Below are positions 33,136-46,500 of a DNA stretch of 64,000 bases, one piece after another (positions within the stretch are counted from its first letter, which is position 1; each line of letters opens with the position of its first letter). Position numbers and translations under genes: made by a program. The stretch is from positions 75,363 through 139,362 of the forward strand of contig DATATB010000098.1 in the NCBI GenBank assembly GCA_036268995.1, in the 5' to 3' direction. Below the pieces are notes generated by a model that was not told the DNA's origin, did not search any database, and saw nothing but the letters and a program-made list of their open reading frames with translations. Origin of the DNA: DATATB01 sp036268995. Lineage in GTDB: Bacteria > Planctomycetota > Planctomycetia > Pirellulales > PNKZ01.

Positions 33136-34500
33136 TCAACTGTATAGCGGATCGATCACCTGGCCAGCGTTCAATTGATGGGGACGCCCGAGGCGATCGA
33201 CGACGATGCTGTCGGGCTCGATGCCCAGGGCGGAATAAATCGTCGCGCCCAGGTCGGAGGGATGCCAGGGGCGCGTCGCCGGATAGGCGGCCTGCTTGTC
33301 GCTGGCGCCGATCGCCTGGCCTCCGCGCACGCCGGCGCCGGCAAACACGGCCGAGAACACGTTGGACCAATGATCGCGGCCAGCATTGCGATCGTTGATC
33401 AGCGGCGTGCGGCCGAATTCGCCGGTCACCACCACCAGCGTCTCGTCCAGCAGGCCGCGCTCGTCGAGATCGGTCAGCAGTGCCGCCAGGCCTTGATCAA
33501 AAGGCGGCAGCAGCTTGTTCTTCAGGCTAACGAAATTAAAAGCGTGCGTGTCCCAGTGGTTCATATGACCGAGATTGACCTGCACGACCGGCACGCCAGC
33601 CTCGACCAGGCGCCGGCCCAGCAGCAGCGACTGGCCGAACATGTGCCGGCCATAGCGATCACGGTTGGCCGCCGGTTCGCGATCGAGCTCGAACGCAGCG
33701 CGGAATTTGCCGCCTTGAATCAGCAGGTTGAACGCCTCGGCCTGGCGCTGCGAGGCATCGTGCACGGCTGCGCTGGCCTCCAGGTCGCGCCGCTGGCGGT
33801 CGACGCTCTCCAGCAGCTCGCGCCGAGCCGAGAGCCGATCCACCGAAAGGCCGGGCTGCGGCGTCAGATGGTCGACGCGAAAGTCCTTCTCGTTGGGATC
33901 ACTCGTCAGTTGCCAAGGGTCGTAGCGGCTGCCCAGGAAGCCGCCGGTCTGGCCGCAAAAACCATAGCCGTTGTTCAAGTATGTCGGCAGCATCACGCCG
34001 CTGGGCAGCCCGTCGCCGCGCGGACGCACGTAGCTGACGCCGGCCGAGTAGCACGGCCAATCGTTGCGGCTGGCCATGTGCGTCGAGCCGGGCGGGCTCT
34101 TGTCGATGCCGGTCAGTAGGTAATGCGTGCCGTGCTCGTGCGAAGGCAGCGGATGCGACATCGAGCGCACGATCGCGTAGTGCTGCGACGCCTTCGCCAG
34201 CCGCGGCAGATGCTCGCTGATCTGCACGCCGGGCGACTGGGTATCGATGGGCTCGAATTCGCCGCGCGACTCGGCCGGAGCTTCGGGCTTCAAGTCCCAG
34301 ATATCCTGGTGCGCGGGGGCGCCGGTGCAAAAGACGAAGATCACGGACTTCGCCTTCGGCGGGATCTTGGCTTTGGCCTGCGCGCGACGCGCACCCAGCA
34401 CGCTGGACAAGCCCAGCCCGAGCACGCCGGAAAAACCCACCTGCAACAGCTCGTGGCGATTCAAACGGCCGCCGCGCGGCGCATTGGGTTCTGTAGACAT
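33136..34500 (-). CDS. DUF1501 protein (second copy)
   Basis: 454 residues from ATG 34500; the upstream 30 codons of open frame are not credible. The N-terminus (LNRHELLQVGFSGVLGLGLS) has RH instead of the RR of the other copy, so Tat export is less certain. It carries KSVIFVFCTGAPAHQDIWDL, ISEHLPRLAKASQHYAIVRS, HEHGTHYLLTG, VVQVNLGHMNHWDTH, and LVVVTGEFGRTPLIND with GRDHWSNVFS. It belongs to a different DUF1501 subgroup from the convergent neighbour. It lies 46 bp downstream of the giant repeat gene on the same strand and could be read from the same transcript. Confidence 0.92.
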   Translation of the reverse strand: MSTEPNAPRGGRLNRHELLQVGFSGVLGLGLSSVLGARRAQAKAKIPPKAKSVIFVFCTGAPAHQDIWDLKPEAPAESRGEFEPIDTQSPGVQISEHLPRLAKASQHYAIVRSMSHPLPSHEHGTHYLLTGIDKSPPGSTHMASRNDWPCYSAGVSYVRPRGDGLPSGVMLPTYLNNGYGFCGQTGGFLGSRYDPWQLTSDPNEKDFRVDHLTPQPGLSVDRLSARRELLESVDRQRRDLEASAAVHDASQRQAEAFNLLIQGGKFRAAFELDREPAANRDRYGRHMFGQSLLLGRRLVEAGVPVVQVNLGHMNHWDTHAFNFVSLKNKLLPPFDQGLAALLTDLDERGLLDETLVVVTGEFGRTPLINDRNAGRDHWSNVFSAVFAGAGVRGGQAIGASDKQAAYPATRPWHPSDLGATIYSALGIEPDSIVVDRLGRPHQLNAGQVIDPLYS

Positions 34501-34546
34501 CGGGAGCCTCGATTTTCTAGCGTGCCAGTGCCCCCGGCAGTCGCCC

Positions 34547-37500
34547 TTACGACCACAGGCGGCCGATGCCGGCCCAGGCCGCGTCGGCAATTTCCCAGTC
34601 GGCCACCGTTATCATCATAACGGCTGGGTCGATGGAAGCGAAGTGCGGGCCCGACCGTCCGGCGGCGGAGAAGACTTCGTCCAAGGCCAGCGCCGTGGCA
34701 GGAGTCCAGGCGGGAGAGCTGATGGCGGGCGGCAGCGTGGTGGGCGCGGCGTTGTCGGCCACGTCGTCGAGGGGCGTGAAGGCGGCGCGGGATGGCGTCT
34801 GGCCCAGGCTTTCCAGCGCGAGGATCAAGGCGTCGCTGGGCTCGAGCGCCGACGCGGCCGGTGCAGTCGATTCGGCCAACGACTGGAACAGCACGTCGGC
34901 CACGGGCGAGGCGGCCGGTGCAGGATCGGTCGATACAGGGTCGGCCGGCAAGCTCACCGGGATTGCCAGCACCACGATCGTCGACGTGGGAGAAACGAGC
35001 GGTGAGAGGGACGTGGAAGTGGCGGCCATAGGCGTCGACGAGGCGGGCGAAATCGTCGTCGATGACACGGCTGCTGCCGGAGCTGGCTGAGCCGTCGGCG
35101 CCGCGAAGCCGGCGTTGTCGGCCGATGAATCGTCGCCGGAAGAGCCGCTGGCCAGGCTCAGGCCTGCGTCAACGGTCGACGTCACCATCGCGGCTGGCAC
35201 GAGCGTGGGCAAGACGAATCCGGCGGCCGGTGCGATCACGACCACAGAGTTGCCTGACGAATCGAACGTCACGTCGTCCGCAGGTACATCGTCCGGGGTC
35301 GCGTCGCCGGGTGCCGCGGCGGGCGCGGATTGCGGCGGCAACTGCGGAGTCGGGAAGGCGTTGATGTTGCTGCCGACTTGCAGCTTCTCGAGCAACACGT
35401 CGCTGTTGGTGATATTGGCCGCGCCGTTGACGTCATCCAGGTAGTTGCTCGAATTGGCCACCGCGCCGACTTGCAACTTCGAGTCCAGCACGTCGCCGTT
35501 GGTGACCGAGCCGCTGTTGTTGGCGTCGCCGGGCACGACGTCGAAGTAGAAATTAAAATCGCCGCCGGGCGTGCCATTGCCCGAGCCATCGCCAAACGTG
35601 CTGACGCCGGTGGTCCACGCGCCATCCAGCGCCATGCCGGCCGTGTCGCTGACCGAGTTGGCGGCCAGGTTCAGCACGTACTTGTTGGCGGCCAGCGGCG
35701 TGGAGAACTGCCAGGTGGCGACGAAGGTCGAGCTGTTGTAGCTGTAGTTCGAACTGCTGATCGCTGCATTGGCCGAGTTGTAGAGCGTGAGGCTCGCCTG
35801 ACCGAGAGTGACCGGTTCGCTGAAAGCGATGGAAATCTGCGTGACGTTGGTCCAGGGCACGATGGTCGTCAATTGATTGGCGCCGCCAGCCAATTCAAAA
35901 CCCATCGCCGAGTTGCCCACGCCGGCCGCGGCCAGCATGCTCAGATACGACGCGCTCCAGGCCGAGCCGCTGACGTAGGCGCCCACGACCACCGGCGCGG
36001 CGTCGACCAGGATCGACGCGCTGGCCGTGGCCGAGCTGAAGGGCGTGCTCGCGCCGTTGTTGCTGGCGTCGGCCGTGCCGCCATTGACGCCGCTGGTCTG
36101 GTCCCAAGCGCGGAACGTCAGGCCGCCGGAGACCGTGCCGCTGTAGCCGGCACTGGGCACGAAGCGGACCAGCGTGCCGGCATTGGCGGCCAGCAGCACG
36201 GCCGAGGTGTCCGTCGGCGAGCCAAAGGCCGTCCACGTGCCGCCGCCGTCGAGCGAGAACTGCCAGGTGCCGTTGGCGTTGCTGGCGCCGTCGACGGCGA
36301 TGCCTTGCATCGCGCCGCTGTTGGCATCGGTGATCGAAAGGCCACCGGCGATCAGTGCCGACACCGAAATGCCCGTCGGGTTGGTCGCATTCTTGAGGAT
36401 GGTTGGCAAACTGGCCGTGCCGCTGAGGGTCGGCGCGCTGTTGGCGATCAGCATGACGTTGTCGCCGCCGTCGTTGTACTGGGCGGTAAAGCCGATGCCG
36501 CCGATCGAGGCGATGGTGCCTTGCGGCAGGTTGTTGAAAGTGCCGAAGACGGGGGTGGTGCTGGTGAGGATCGTGAAGCTCGCGCCGGCGGCAGGCACGA
36601 AGCCCAGCGAAGCTTCGAGCGTGGCGCCGTTCAGATTGACGACGCCGCTGACGTTATTCTGGCTGTAGCCGCTGCCGGCCGTGCTGCCGTCGAGCACGAC
36701 GGAAAATGCGCCGCTGGCGTTGAGCGTGAGCGAGCCGGTGTTGAGGATGCCGGGCGTTGAGCCAGTGCCGGGAGCCAGCGTGCCGGCCGTGACCAGCGTG
36801 ACGGGACCCGTGTCGCTGCCGGTGCCGGCCAGCGTGGCATTGTTGACGGTGGTGCTGCTGGTGGTGATGCCGCCGGTGGTGACGAGCGTGCCAAAACCAT
36901 TAACCGTGAGTGCGAAAGCGCCGCCGATGGCTCCGCTGACGGCCAGCGAGCCGGCAGTCACACCGATGGCACTGGCCGAGGCCAGTGTGATGGTGCCGGC
37001 GAAGCTGTTGGCTCCGCCCAAGTTGTCGATCGCGCCATTGCGCGTGGCCGCGCCCGTGGCGGTCACGCCGCTGCCATTGACGACGATCGACTCACTGGTC
37101 GCGTAGGTCACGCCACCGCGAAAGGCCAGCGTCGAGCCGGCATTGACGGTCGTGACGGTCGCTGCCGCGCCGAGCGCTCCGTCGGCCAAAACGACTACCG
37201 TGCCGGAATTTGCATTCAGCGTGGTGCCGCCGTCGGAGTTGGTATTGGAAAGGTCCAACGTGCCCCAGCCCGACTTGACGACCGAGCCACTGATGATCAC
37301 GGCCGAGATATTCAAATCGTCGGTGGCGCCGCTGCGATCTACTGTGATGGTGCGCACGACCGAGACCGGCATGGTGCCCGAAATGACGGCGGCGGGCGAA
37401 CTCGCCGAAGTGCCGGCCAGCGCGATGTTGGTAATCAAGTAGCCCGTATAACCGCCGCTGCCGGCGGCCACGTCGGCGCTGCTGGTAGGACCGGTGACGG

Positions 37501-40500
37501 TGACCAGAGTATTGCCGGCCGAGTCGTTATTGGTGGCCAGGTCGAGTTCGCCGGAGCTTTCGACAATGATCGTACCGGAGACTTCGGTGGTCGTCGCGCC
37601 CACGCCGTATTGCAGCACGTCGGCATCGGTGCCGCCGAAATTATTGCCCACCAGCACGGAGCCCGCGATCGCGGCCCCGGCACTCTTGTCGACGACCAGC
37701 GTGCCGGCATTGACATAGGTGTTGCCTGTGTAAGTGTTGGCAAGAGTCCCGCTGTAAACGAGCGGGCCGGCGCCGACCTTAGCCACCGTGCTGCCGATAC
37801 CGCTAATGATGCCGCTGAGCGTCAATTGGCCGGCATCGACGCCGATGGAATTGGTCGCGGCCGACAGCGAGATCGGACCGCTCCAGGTATTGCTGCCGCT
37901 GACACTGCGCAAGCCGCCGTAGCCCGCATTGGCGGCCCCGGCGGCGGTGCTGGCCGAATTAACGGGCCCGGCGCCGGCAAGTGACAGTTGTTCTCCGGCA
38001 ATGGTCACGCCGCCCGATAGTTCGAGACTGGCGCCGGACGAGACGACCGTGCCTCCGCCGCCAGAAACGATGACCGAAACCACAGGCACCGACGCGCCCA
38101 GGAGCGAGTTGCCGACAGTCACGGCGGCTTCGGCCACTCCGGCCAGGCTGCCCTGGAACAAGATGTTGTAGTTGCCGCCTTGGCCCGCGACGGCCACGTT
38201 GCCAGCGCCAATATTCGACAACGAGGCGAGCGCGCCTTGTACGGTGCTCGCGGAGGCGTTGTAAGCAATCGCGGCGGTGGTTTGACCGTTGAACGTGATC
38301 GTAAACGTGCCGCCCGTCGCGCTATAGTTCACATTCTGCACGGCACTGGTGACCGTAGCTCCGAGCGCCGTGTTGCTTTGCACATTCAGTTCGCCACTGG
38401 AGACCGTGGTCGAGCCGCTGTAGGAGTTGTTGCCGGAGAGGACGACTCGTGCCAGGCCCGTGTCCTGGAAGGTGAGATTGCCTGGCTGGAGCCCATCGAG
38501 CAGATTGGCCGAAATGACCAGATCGTTTGCCGCGGGGCTGTCACTCACCACAAGGGTGCGAGTGGCGGCACCACCGTAGCTTAGGGCCAGATTGCCGCTG
38601 ATGGTGGCGGGCGATGCCGCCGTGATGCCCGGCTGCGCGGTCACTTGCACGCCGCCGGAACTGAACCCCGTCAGCCCGTTCACTCCGCCAAAGGCGAGGA
38701 TTGTCGAGCCGGTCGTGATGGATGCGCTGGACGTTTGGCCGATCTCCAACGTCAAGACGGTCGTGTTGCTCGTCCCGGCGGTCGGCCCGATGAGAACCTG
38801 GCCGACGCCGCCAGTGGCCGTGCCCAGCACGCTGACCATCGGAGACGAGCCGCCACTGAAGGACGCCGTAGCCGTCATCTGGCTGATGTCCGTGTTGGCC
38901 AAGGCACCGGTGAATGTCACGAGGTAGGGGCCGCCGGCGTTGCCGCTCACCGATACGTTGCCGCTGCCGATGTTCGTCAAGGCGGCCAGCGCCGATTGCA
39001 CGTTGCCGGTGCCGCTATTGGCGGGAGCGTTGTAGGCAATGGCGGCGGTGGTCTGGCCGTTGTAGCTGAGTGTGAAGGTGCCGCCCACGGGACTACCGCT
39101 GATGGTGACCGTCTGCCATGCGCTGCTGAGATCCACTTGCGGAATCGCCGATAAGTCCCACAGGCCCGTACTGTTGACCGCGACGGTCACGGCCGTTGAC
39201 GCCAGGACCTGGTTCGCGGTGAGCTCTTGCACGGTGTCGGTGCCGGTGCCTTGGTTGTCGCCAATAATCAGAGTGCCCTCGATGGCATCGCGGCCCGAGG
39301 TCTTGTTCAATTGCAGGCTGCCGTCGTTGACGGTCATCGTGCCGGTGAGTGAGTTGGCGGCGGTGCCGGCCAGTTGCAGCGTTCCCAGACCGACCTGGTT
39401 GACTGGCTGGCCGACGCCGTTGACGACGGCATTCAGGGTGCCATTCAGCGTCAGGCTGCCCGTGTCGGAACCCAGCGACGTGGCGCTGCCGATGGTGACG
39501 GCTGTCGTGCCGGTGCCCCAGGTGCTGGTGCCGCTGACATTTTCGATGGCCCCGGTTCCCTCGCCGGTGCCGAAGATGTTGCCGACAAAGCCGCTGCCGC
39601 CCAGCGTGAGCGGCAGATTGCCGATCGACAGGGTGCCTTGGAGTTGCAATGCCGCTCCGCTGCTGACCGAAACCGCTCCGCCACCCAGGGCCGAGCTGGA
39701 TTGGATATTGAGAATTCCCGCGGTGACGACCGTGCCGCCTGTGTACGTGCTACCCGTGCCGGCGAGGATCAGCGTGCCATCACCCGCTTTGGTCAGCGAA
39801 TCGCCTGGGCCCCAAATCGAATTCGCGATTTCGGCCAGCACCGACGGATCGTCGACGGTGATTGTTGTGCTGCCGATCTCGTTTACCGCACCCGTCAGAT
39901 CGATCCCTGTGTTGATGCCACTGGTATCGCGGCGGCCGCCGACGGTGATGGCACCACTGACCGTGACCGGATTGCCGATGGAAAGATTGCCTCCATCGGC
40001 GCGTAGCGTGCCGCCGGAGATTGTCAGCATGTTGCTGCCGAGCGCATTGGCGTTGCCCAAGGCCAAAGTGCCGGCGGAGGTGCTGGTTCCTCCGCTGTAG
40101 TTGTTGTTGCCGGACAGGAGCATGGTCCCCGCTCCGGACTTGCTGATGCCTCCGCTGCCGGTGATCGTGGCATTGATGACAAAGTCGTCAAGTGCGGTGC
40201 CGTCGGAGACACTGACCACGGTCGTGCCCGTCGGCAGGCTCAAATTGCCGCTAATCACGGCCTGATCGGCCGCGTTGGCCGTGATGGTCCCGGCGGTGCT
40301 CAAGCTCAGCGTGCCTGTGCCGGGGTTGAGGGTACCGCCGCTGAAGGTTAGCGGCGATGCGCCGCTGAGGGTGAGCGTGCCGCCGGAGCCGGAGTTGGTC
40401 ACCAGGCCATCGTTGGTTGTCAACGAGGTAAGCGACTGGCTGAACCCGGCTAGATCGAAGCTGCCGGTGTTGTTGACGGTGACCGACGCGGTGCTCGTGA

Positions 40501-43500
40501 ATTGCGAGGCCTGCATCATCACAACTTGAGCGGCGCCGAGCCCGCCCACGCCGTTGCCGATGACCAGCGACCCGGGAATAGCAGCGGCGCCCGTTTTATT
40601 CAGCTCAAGCGTGCCGCTGCCGATCGTCGTCGCGCCGGTGTAGGTGTTCGCTGCCGAACCGCTTTGCTGCAGAATGCCGCTGCCTACCTCGGTCATCCCG
40701 CCCACGCCGGTGATCTGACCACTGAGCGTTAACTGCCCGCTCATGACGTCGATGGTGTTTGCGTTAAGCGATACGGCACCGGCCCAGGTATTGTTGCCAC
40801 TAACATTTTGGAGTGCACCGCTGTTGTTTTCTCCGGATCCATACAAGTACAAGGTTTGCCCACTGATCGCGATATTACCCTGCATCTGAAGCGCGGTGCC
40901 GGCATAGACGGTCGTTCCATTGGCCCCATTACCGAGCCCTGAGCTATTCTGGACATTTAAGAGGCCGGCATCGATGTAAGTGCCGCCGGTGTAGGTGTTC
41001 GTGCCGCTGAGGGTGAGCGTGCCGCCGCCCAATTTGGCCAGTCCTGAGCTGGCCACGGAACTGGAAATGGCCAGAGTGTCGCCTGGTTCGGTGTCGAGGT
41101 ACCCTTGGCTGCCGAGGCTTAGGGAACCAGTAGTGATCTGGTCACCAGCGGCCGCGGTGGCAATGGCGCCGCTCGCGACCGTCAATTGATTGCCGGCGAG
41201 GTTCAGATTGGCGCCCGGGCTCGCGAATAAGATCGCGTTTACAGTCAAGCCACCGGTGAGCGTGGCGCCTGCCGAGAGCTTGACGTTGGTGCTGGGACCC
41301 GCACCGGAGAGGCTCGTGGCATAATTGCCGAGCGGGGCGATACCAGTAGCGCCATACGTCGCGAAGTCCACGCCCGACGAGTCATCCATCACCGCAAACG
41401 GCAGAATTCCCCCGATCAACGCTGGCTGTGAGGAAAAGTAAATCTGGTTGGTTGCTGATCCTAGGTTCGCGCCGATGCCCTGAAAATGTAAGCCGGCCGC
41501 CGCGGGCGAGAATTGGTCCCTGATAGAAGCCACGGTAATGGTAACTGACGATCCGGCAGTGGAGCTGACGGTCGATTCCATCAAGCCGTCGCCAGTTGCA
41601 GTGTCCATGGCGTTGATCGTCTCGCTTGAGGCGATACCCGGCGCGCCAATGTAAGAAAAAGTGCCCCCGTCAAGTTCAAGATATACAGAGCTCCCCAACC
41701 GGTTGTTTACGTTCCCCGCGCTGCCATTATCGAGTTCGAGCGTGCCGGACACGAGCATATCAGACGTATAGCGATCCGTGCCGCTGCCGCTCAGCACAAG
41801 TGTGCCGGCGTTAACAAACGTCGCTCCGCTGTAGGTGTTCACGCCGGTCAATGCCGTGATTCCAGTCCCCTGGAACTCCAGGTAAGCACTTGAACCGCCG
41901 CTGATTGTGGCCGAAATTGCCAGGTCGGGGGCCGTCGAAGGAACCAGGGCCGGGTTGACGGTGAAGAAGGCCCAGGCACCCAGGCTCAAATTGCCGCTGA
42001 TCGTCGCGGCCGGGCTGCTACCGTCGGTCGCGCCCGAGGAGATTACTGTCAGGTTTTCGTTCTGACCGACCGTCAGCATTGCCGAACCGGTCTGCACGTC
42101 CGCGCTGCTTACAGGGGCCGTGTCGAGAACCAGGTTGCTGATCGTGGCATTAGCCGAATAGTTTGCCAGATTTAGCTCACCACTGCTGCCGACCGTCACG
42201 GTCTCGGCGCTGGTGTTGGGGATCTCAGCACTGCCTGTGGCCGGGCCGAACTGCAAGACGTCGGCATCGTGACCGCCGCCGCCGTCGCCGACGGTGACTC
42301 CGCCGCTCCCGATGGCGTTGGCACTGCCGCTCTTGTTTAGTTGGAGCGTGCCCTGGTCTACGGTCGTCAACCCGGTAAAGGTGTTCGACGCCGAGCCGCC
42401 CAGCACAAGCGTGCCGGCGCCGACCTTCGCGAGGCCTGAGCCGCTAATCGATTCACTGATTGCGCCCGTCATTGTTAGCTGGCCGGCATCGACTCCGATG
42501 TAGGCGACGCCAGCGGCGGGACTGCCCATCAAGATCACGCTGCCACTCCACGTGTTATTTCCGCTAGTGCTGCGCAGCGCACCGGTAAGGAAATTATTGC
42601 CGCCGGTGTTCGCCGTGGCGGTATTGAAGAGGATCAGGGTGTTGTTCGTGAATGTCTGGGTGCCGGAAATCTCGAGTGCACCGCCGGTTTCCGGTTCGAC
42701 GAACGCGGCCCCCAAACTGGAGGCGGTGGAGACCGCCAGCACTCCGCCTTGAATCAGCAGCGTGCTCGGCGCGACGCTGCCGGTGGGAGCCACCGTCAGC
42801 CGGCCGGCACCGATCTTGTTTAGCGTTTGGCCGGTAACCGCGGTTAACGTCACATTGGTATAAAAGTTCGTACTCAGGTTCAGCATAAACGTCGACAGAG
42901 CGACGGTTCCGATCGACGTTGGCCCGGTCGAGGTCACCGAGACCGTATAGTTGCTGGCCGTCGGCGAGATGGTGTCGCTGAGCGCAAAGCTCTGGGTGCC
43001 GGCGATGGTCAATCCCGCGCTCAAAGTAATGTTGTTGGGCAGCGTGACCCCCGTGCCTTCGCCGCGTAATGCCGTGGTTCCAATGACGGTCAGCGTGCCG
43101 GTGCCCAGGCCGCCGCTGTTGCCCAGTGCCACGGTGCCGCCAGAGAGCGTGATGGGGCTTGACCAGCCCGCGGCGTTATTGGTCGAGAGCAGTAGCGTGC
43201 CAATTCCCGACTTCGTGACCGTTCCAGTGCCGGTGATCGTGGCCGAAATCTGGGCGTTGTCGAGCGACACGCCTGAGTTGACGGTAAAGGTATGGGTCGT
43301 CGAGCCCAGCGCCAGGTTGCCGCTGATCGTGGCCGCGGGGCTGCCCGCGTACAGAGTGCCGACAGCGTTGAATGTTGCGCTGCCCGTGAGTGAGAGCGTG
43401 CCGCTTTCGGTCGTCAGCGCGGCGCTTTGCGTGGGGCCGAATTCCATGGTCACCCCCGCCAACGTCTGATTGAAGCCGTCGAGATCCAATTGGCCGGTGC

Positions 43501-46500
43501 TGTCGATTGTGACGGATGCAGCCGGATCGATTTCGCTGGCAGCGGTCAACTGCACCAGGTCGCTATCGGATCCGCCAGCATCGTTGCCCACGGTCAACGA
43601 CCCGGCGGCGGCGATGGCGTCGACGCCCGCGCTCTTGCTCAACAGGAGCGTGCCCTCGTTGACCGTGGTCGTGCCGGTGTCGGTGTTGGCAGACGAGCCG
43701 CTGAAGAGGAGTGTGCCGGGCAGGATTTTGGTCAGATCGCCAGAAATTCCCGATCCACTGATTACGCCGCTGAGCGTCAGGCTGGTGCCCGCGGCGACCC
43801 CGACGGTGCTCGCGCCGGTCACGCTGCCCGCGCCGATCACGAGAACGTTGCCGGCCCAAGTATTGTTGCCGCTGACGTTGAGCAACATTCCACCGCTGGC
43901 GTTGATGGTCGCGGTGCCGTTGAGCGTGAGGGGTACGCTGGTCAAGATGCTCGCGCCTTGCAGCTCCAACACGGCGCCGCTGCTCACGTTGGTCGTGGCG
44001 GCGATGCCCAGTGCGCCGGCCTGCTGGAGGTTTAGTTCTCCGGCGGAGACGGTCACCGCACCGCTGAAGCTATTGCTGTCGCTGGTAGGATCGAGCACCA
44101 GCCGGCCAGCGCCAGCCTTGATGAAGCCACTGGCTCCCCCTCCAATCGCGTTGGTAATCGTCGAAGTGATCGATACATCGACCCAGGCGGGACTATCGTT
44201 GACGGTTATGGTGCGGGTGCCGCTGACGCCTTGCGTGCCAAGCGCCAGGTTGCCGCCGCTGATGGTGATGCTCGGGGAAGTGGACGAAGCTCCGGCAACG
44301 CCCGAATTGGTGGTCAAAATTCCACTGAATGCCAGCGTAGTGCCGCTGGCCAGCAAAACACTGGAGCTGGCCGCGATGCCGACTTGCGTCGTCAGTGCAG
44401 CGATCGTTTGAGAGCCCAGCGCGCCGCCATTGGAAATAACTTTGACGGTGTCGGTGCTGATGCTGCTGCCGCTGACGATGGCAATGCTCATTTGCGCCTG
44501 AGCGTGATCGACCAGCGAGCCGCCGAACAGCACCACGTAGGCCCCCGGGGTGCCGGTCACCGATACCGAGCCGCCAGCCCCGCCAATCGTGGACAGCGAA
44601 TCCAAGTCGGCCTGCACCGTCGCGGGCGTGGCGTTGAAAGGGATGTTGGCGGTGGTCTGGCCGCTGAAAGTGAGCGTGAAGCTGCCGCTGGAGCCGGCGA
44701 CCGTCACGGTCTGCTCGGCCTGAGTGGTGCTCGTGGCCACGTTGGAGAGCAGTTGCAGAACTCCGGTGCTGCTCACGGTCACGCTGCCGCCACTGATCTG
44801 TTCGGCGGTCTCCACTTGCACCACGTCGGAGCCTGGACCGATGTCATTGCCGATGGTCAGAGCGCCATTGATCGCCGTGACTCCGGCTGTCTTGTTGAGC
44901 AGCAAAGTGCCGTCGTCGACGATGGTCGTGCCCGTGAGCGTGTTGGGATTGACGCCGGTGAACTGCAAGGTGCCGGTGCCGAACTTGGTGAAGGTGGCCG
45001 TGCCGCTGATGGCATCGCCGATGGAGAGCTGGCCGCCGGAGTCGACGTTGACGATCGTCGCGCTGCTGACCACGACGGGGCCGTTCCAGGCGTTGTTACT
45101 ACCATCGCCATGCAAGGCGCCGGTCGAGGCCAGGCCAGTGCCATTGAGCGTGAGCTGTTCGCCCGTTTCGGTCGAACTGTTGGAGAGTTGCAAAGCTGCG
45201 CCGCTGACGACTGTCGTGCCGGCGCCAATCAGGCCGCCGGAATTGAGGGTCGCGATCGTGAAGGTCGGGAGCACGACGTTGTAACTCAGGTTATAGCCGA
45301 ATCCGAAGCCCGGCTGGGCGATGCCCGCCTGTGAGCCGCCGAAAGTGATGGTGTAGACGTTGGGATTGGCGCTGGGATTGGGATCGGTGACCGTCACCGA
45401 GCCGCCGATTCCGCCGATCGTGGTCAGTGCGTCAAGATCGGTGGCCACGGTTGCGGCCGAGGCGTTGTAGGCGATGGCGGCGGTTTCCTGGCCGTTGAAA
45501 TACAGTTCAAACGAGCCACCGATGGCATTGCCGATGGTCACGGTTTGCACGGTGCTGGCGGCACCGCCCGCGCCCAGCGCCCCGCTTTTTTGCGCGTTGA
45601 GCACGCCCTGAGTGATGATCGTCTGGCCGGTGTACGTGTTGGGGCTGGTGCCCGAAAGCGTCAGCGCTGCTGGCCCGGCTTTGGTGATGCCGACCGCACT
45701 GCCGCCGATAATTCGGCTGGAGATGGTCAGGTCGGCGTCGGTAGTAATGATGCCTTCCGCGGTTCCAAAGTCCAGCGTACTGACGGACAAGGTGTTCGCG
45801 CCCGTGCCCGCACTGACCAGCGTGCCCGAAGTTAGGGCCAGAGGCTGGCCGGCGTTGCCAGTAAGAACCAGGCCGCTGCCACGGATCAGCACGGCATTGA
45901 GCGATTGAACCTGGGTCAGCGTTTGTGGCGAAGTCGAACTGTTGCCGTCGAGCAGATAAACGCTGCCGGAGGGAACATTATTGATGTTGCCGGTCGCATA
46001 ATTGGTGAAAGCCAGCAGTTGGTTGCTGCTGCCCGAAAGCGTGGCGAGATCAACCTGGCCGGCGCTGGAAACGACCGTGGCATACGGCAGGATGGCATTC
46101 GTGCCGCTGCCAGTCTCGGTGGGAGCGGTGGTGAACAGAATCTGGTTGGCAGCGCCCAGGCTGGTGCCGGCCCCGACAAAGCGCACGGCGCCGAATTGGA
46201 TGCGGTTCAACTGGCCGAAAGTGAGCGCAACCGACGAACCACTTCCGGCGCCAGGCTGTGAAATCACGGTCGAGCTGGCGCTGGCGCCGATCGTGAGCTG
46301 ACCGATCGTTTCGCTGCTGGCGGCGCCGCTGGCGCCGATATACAGCAGCGTTCCGCCGTTGACCGTGATCGTGGCATTGCCGCTGATGCGGTCGGCCAGA
46401 TTGCCGGCCGAATTGTTGTCAATCCGCAGCGTGGCATTCGCATTGACTTGGAACGACGAGGAATTGATCGCCGTGCCTGGCCCGTCGAGCACTAACCAGC

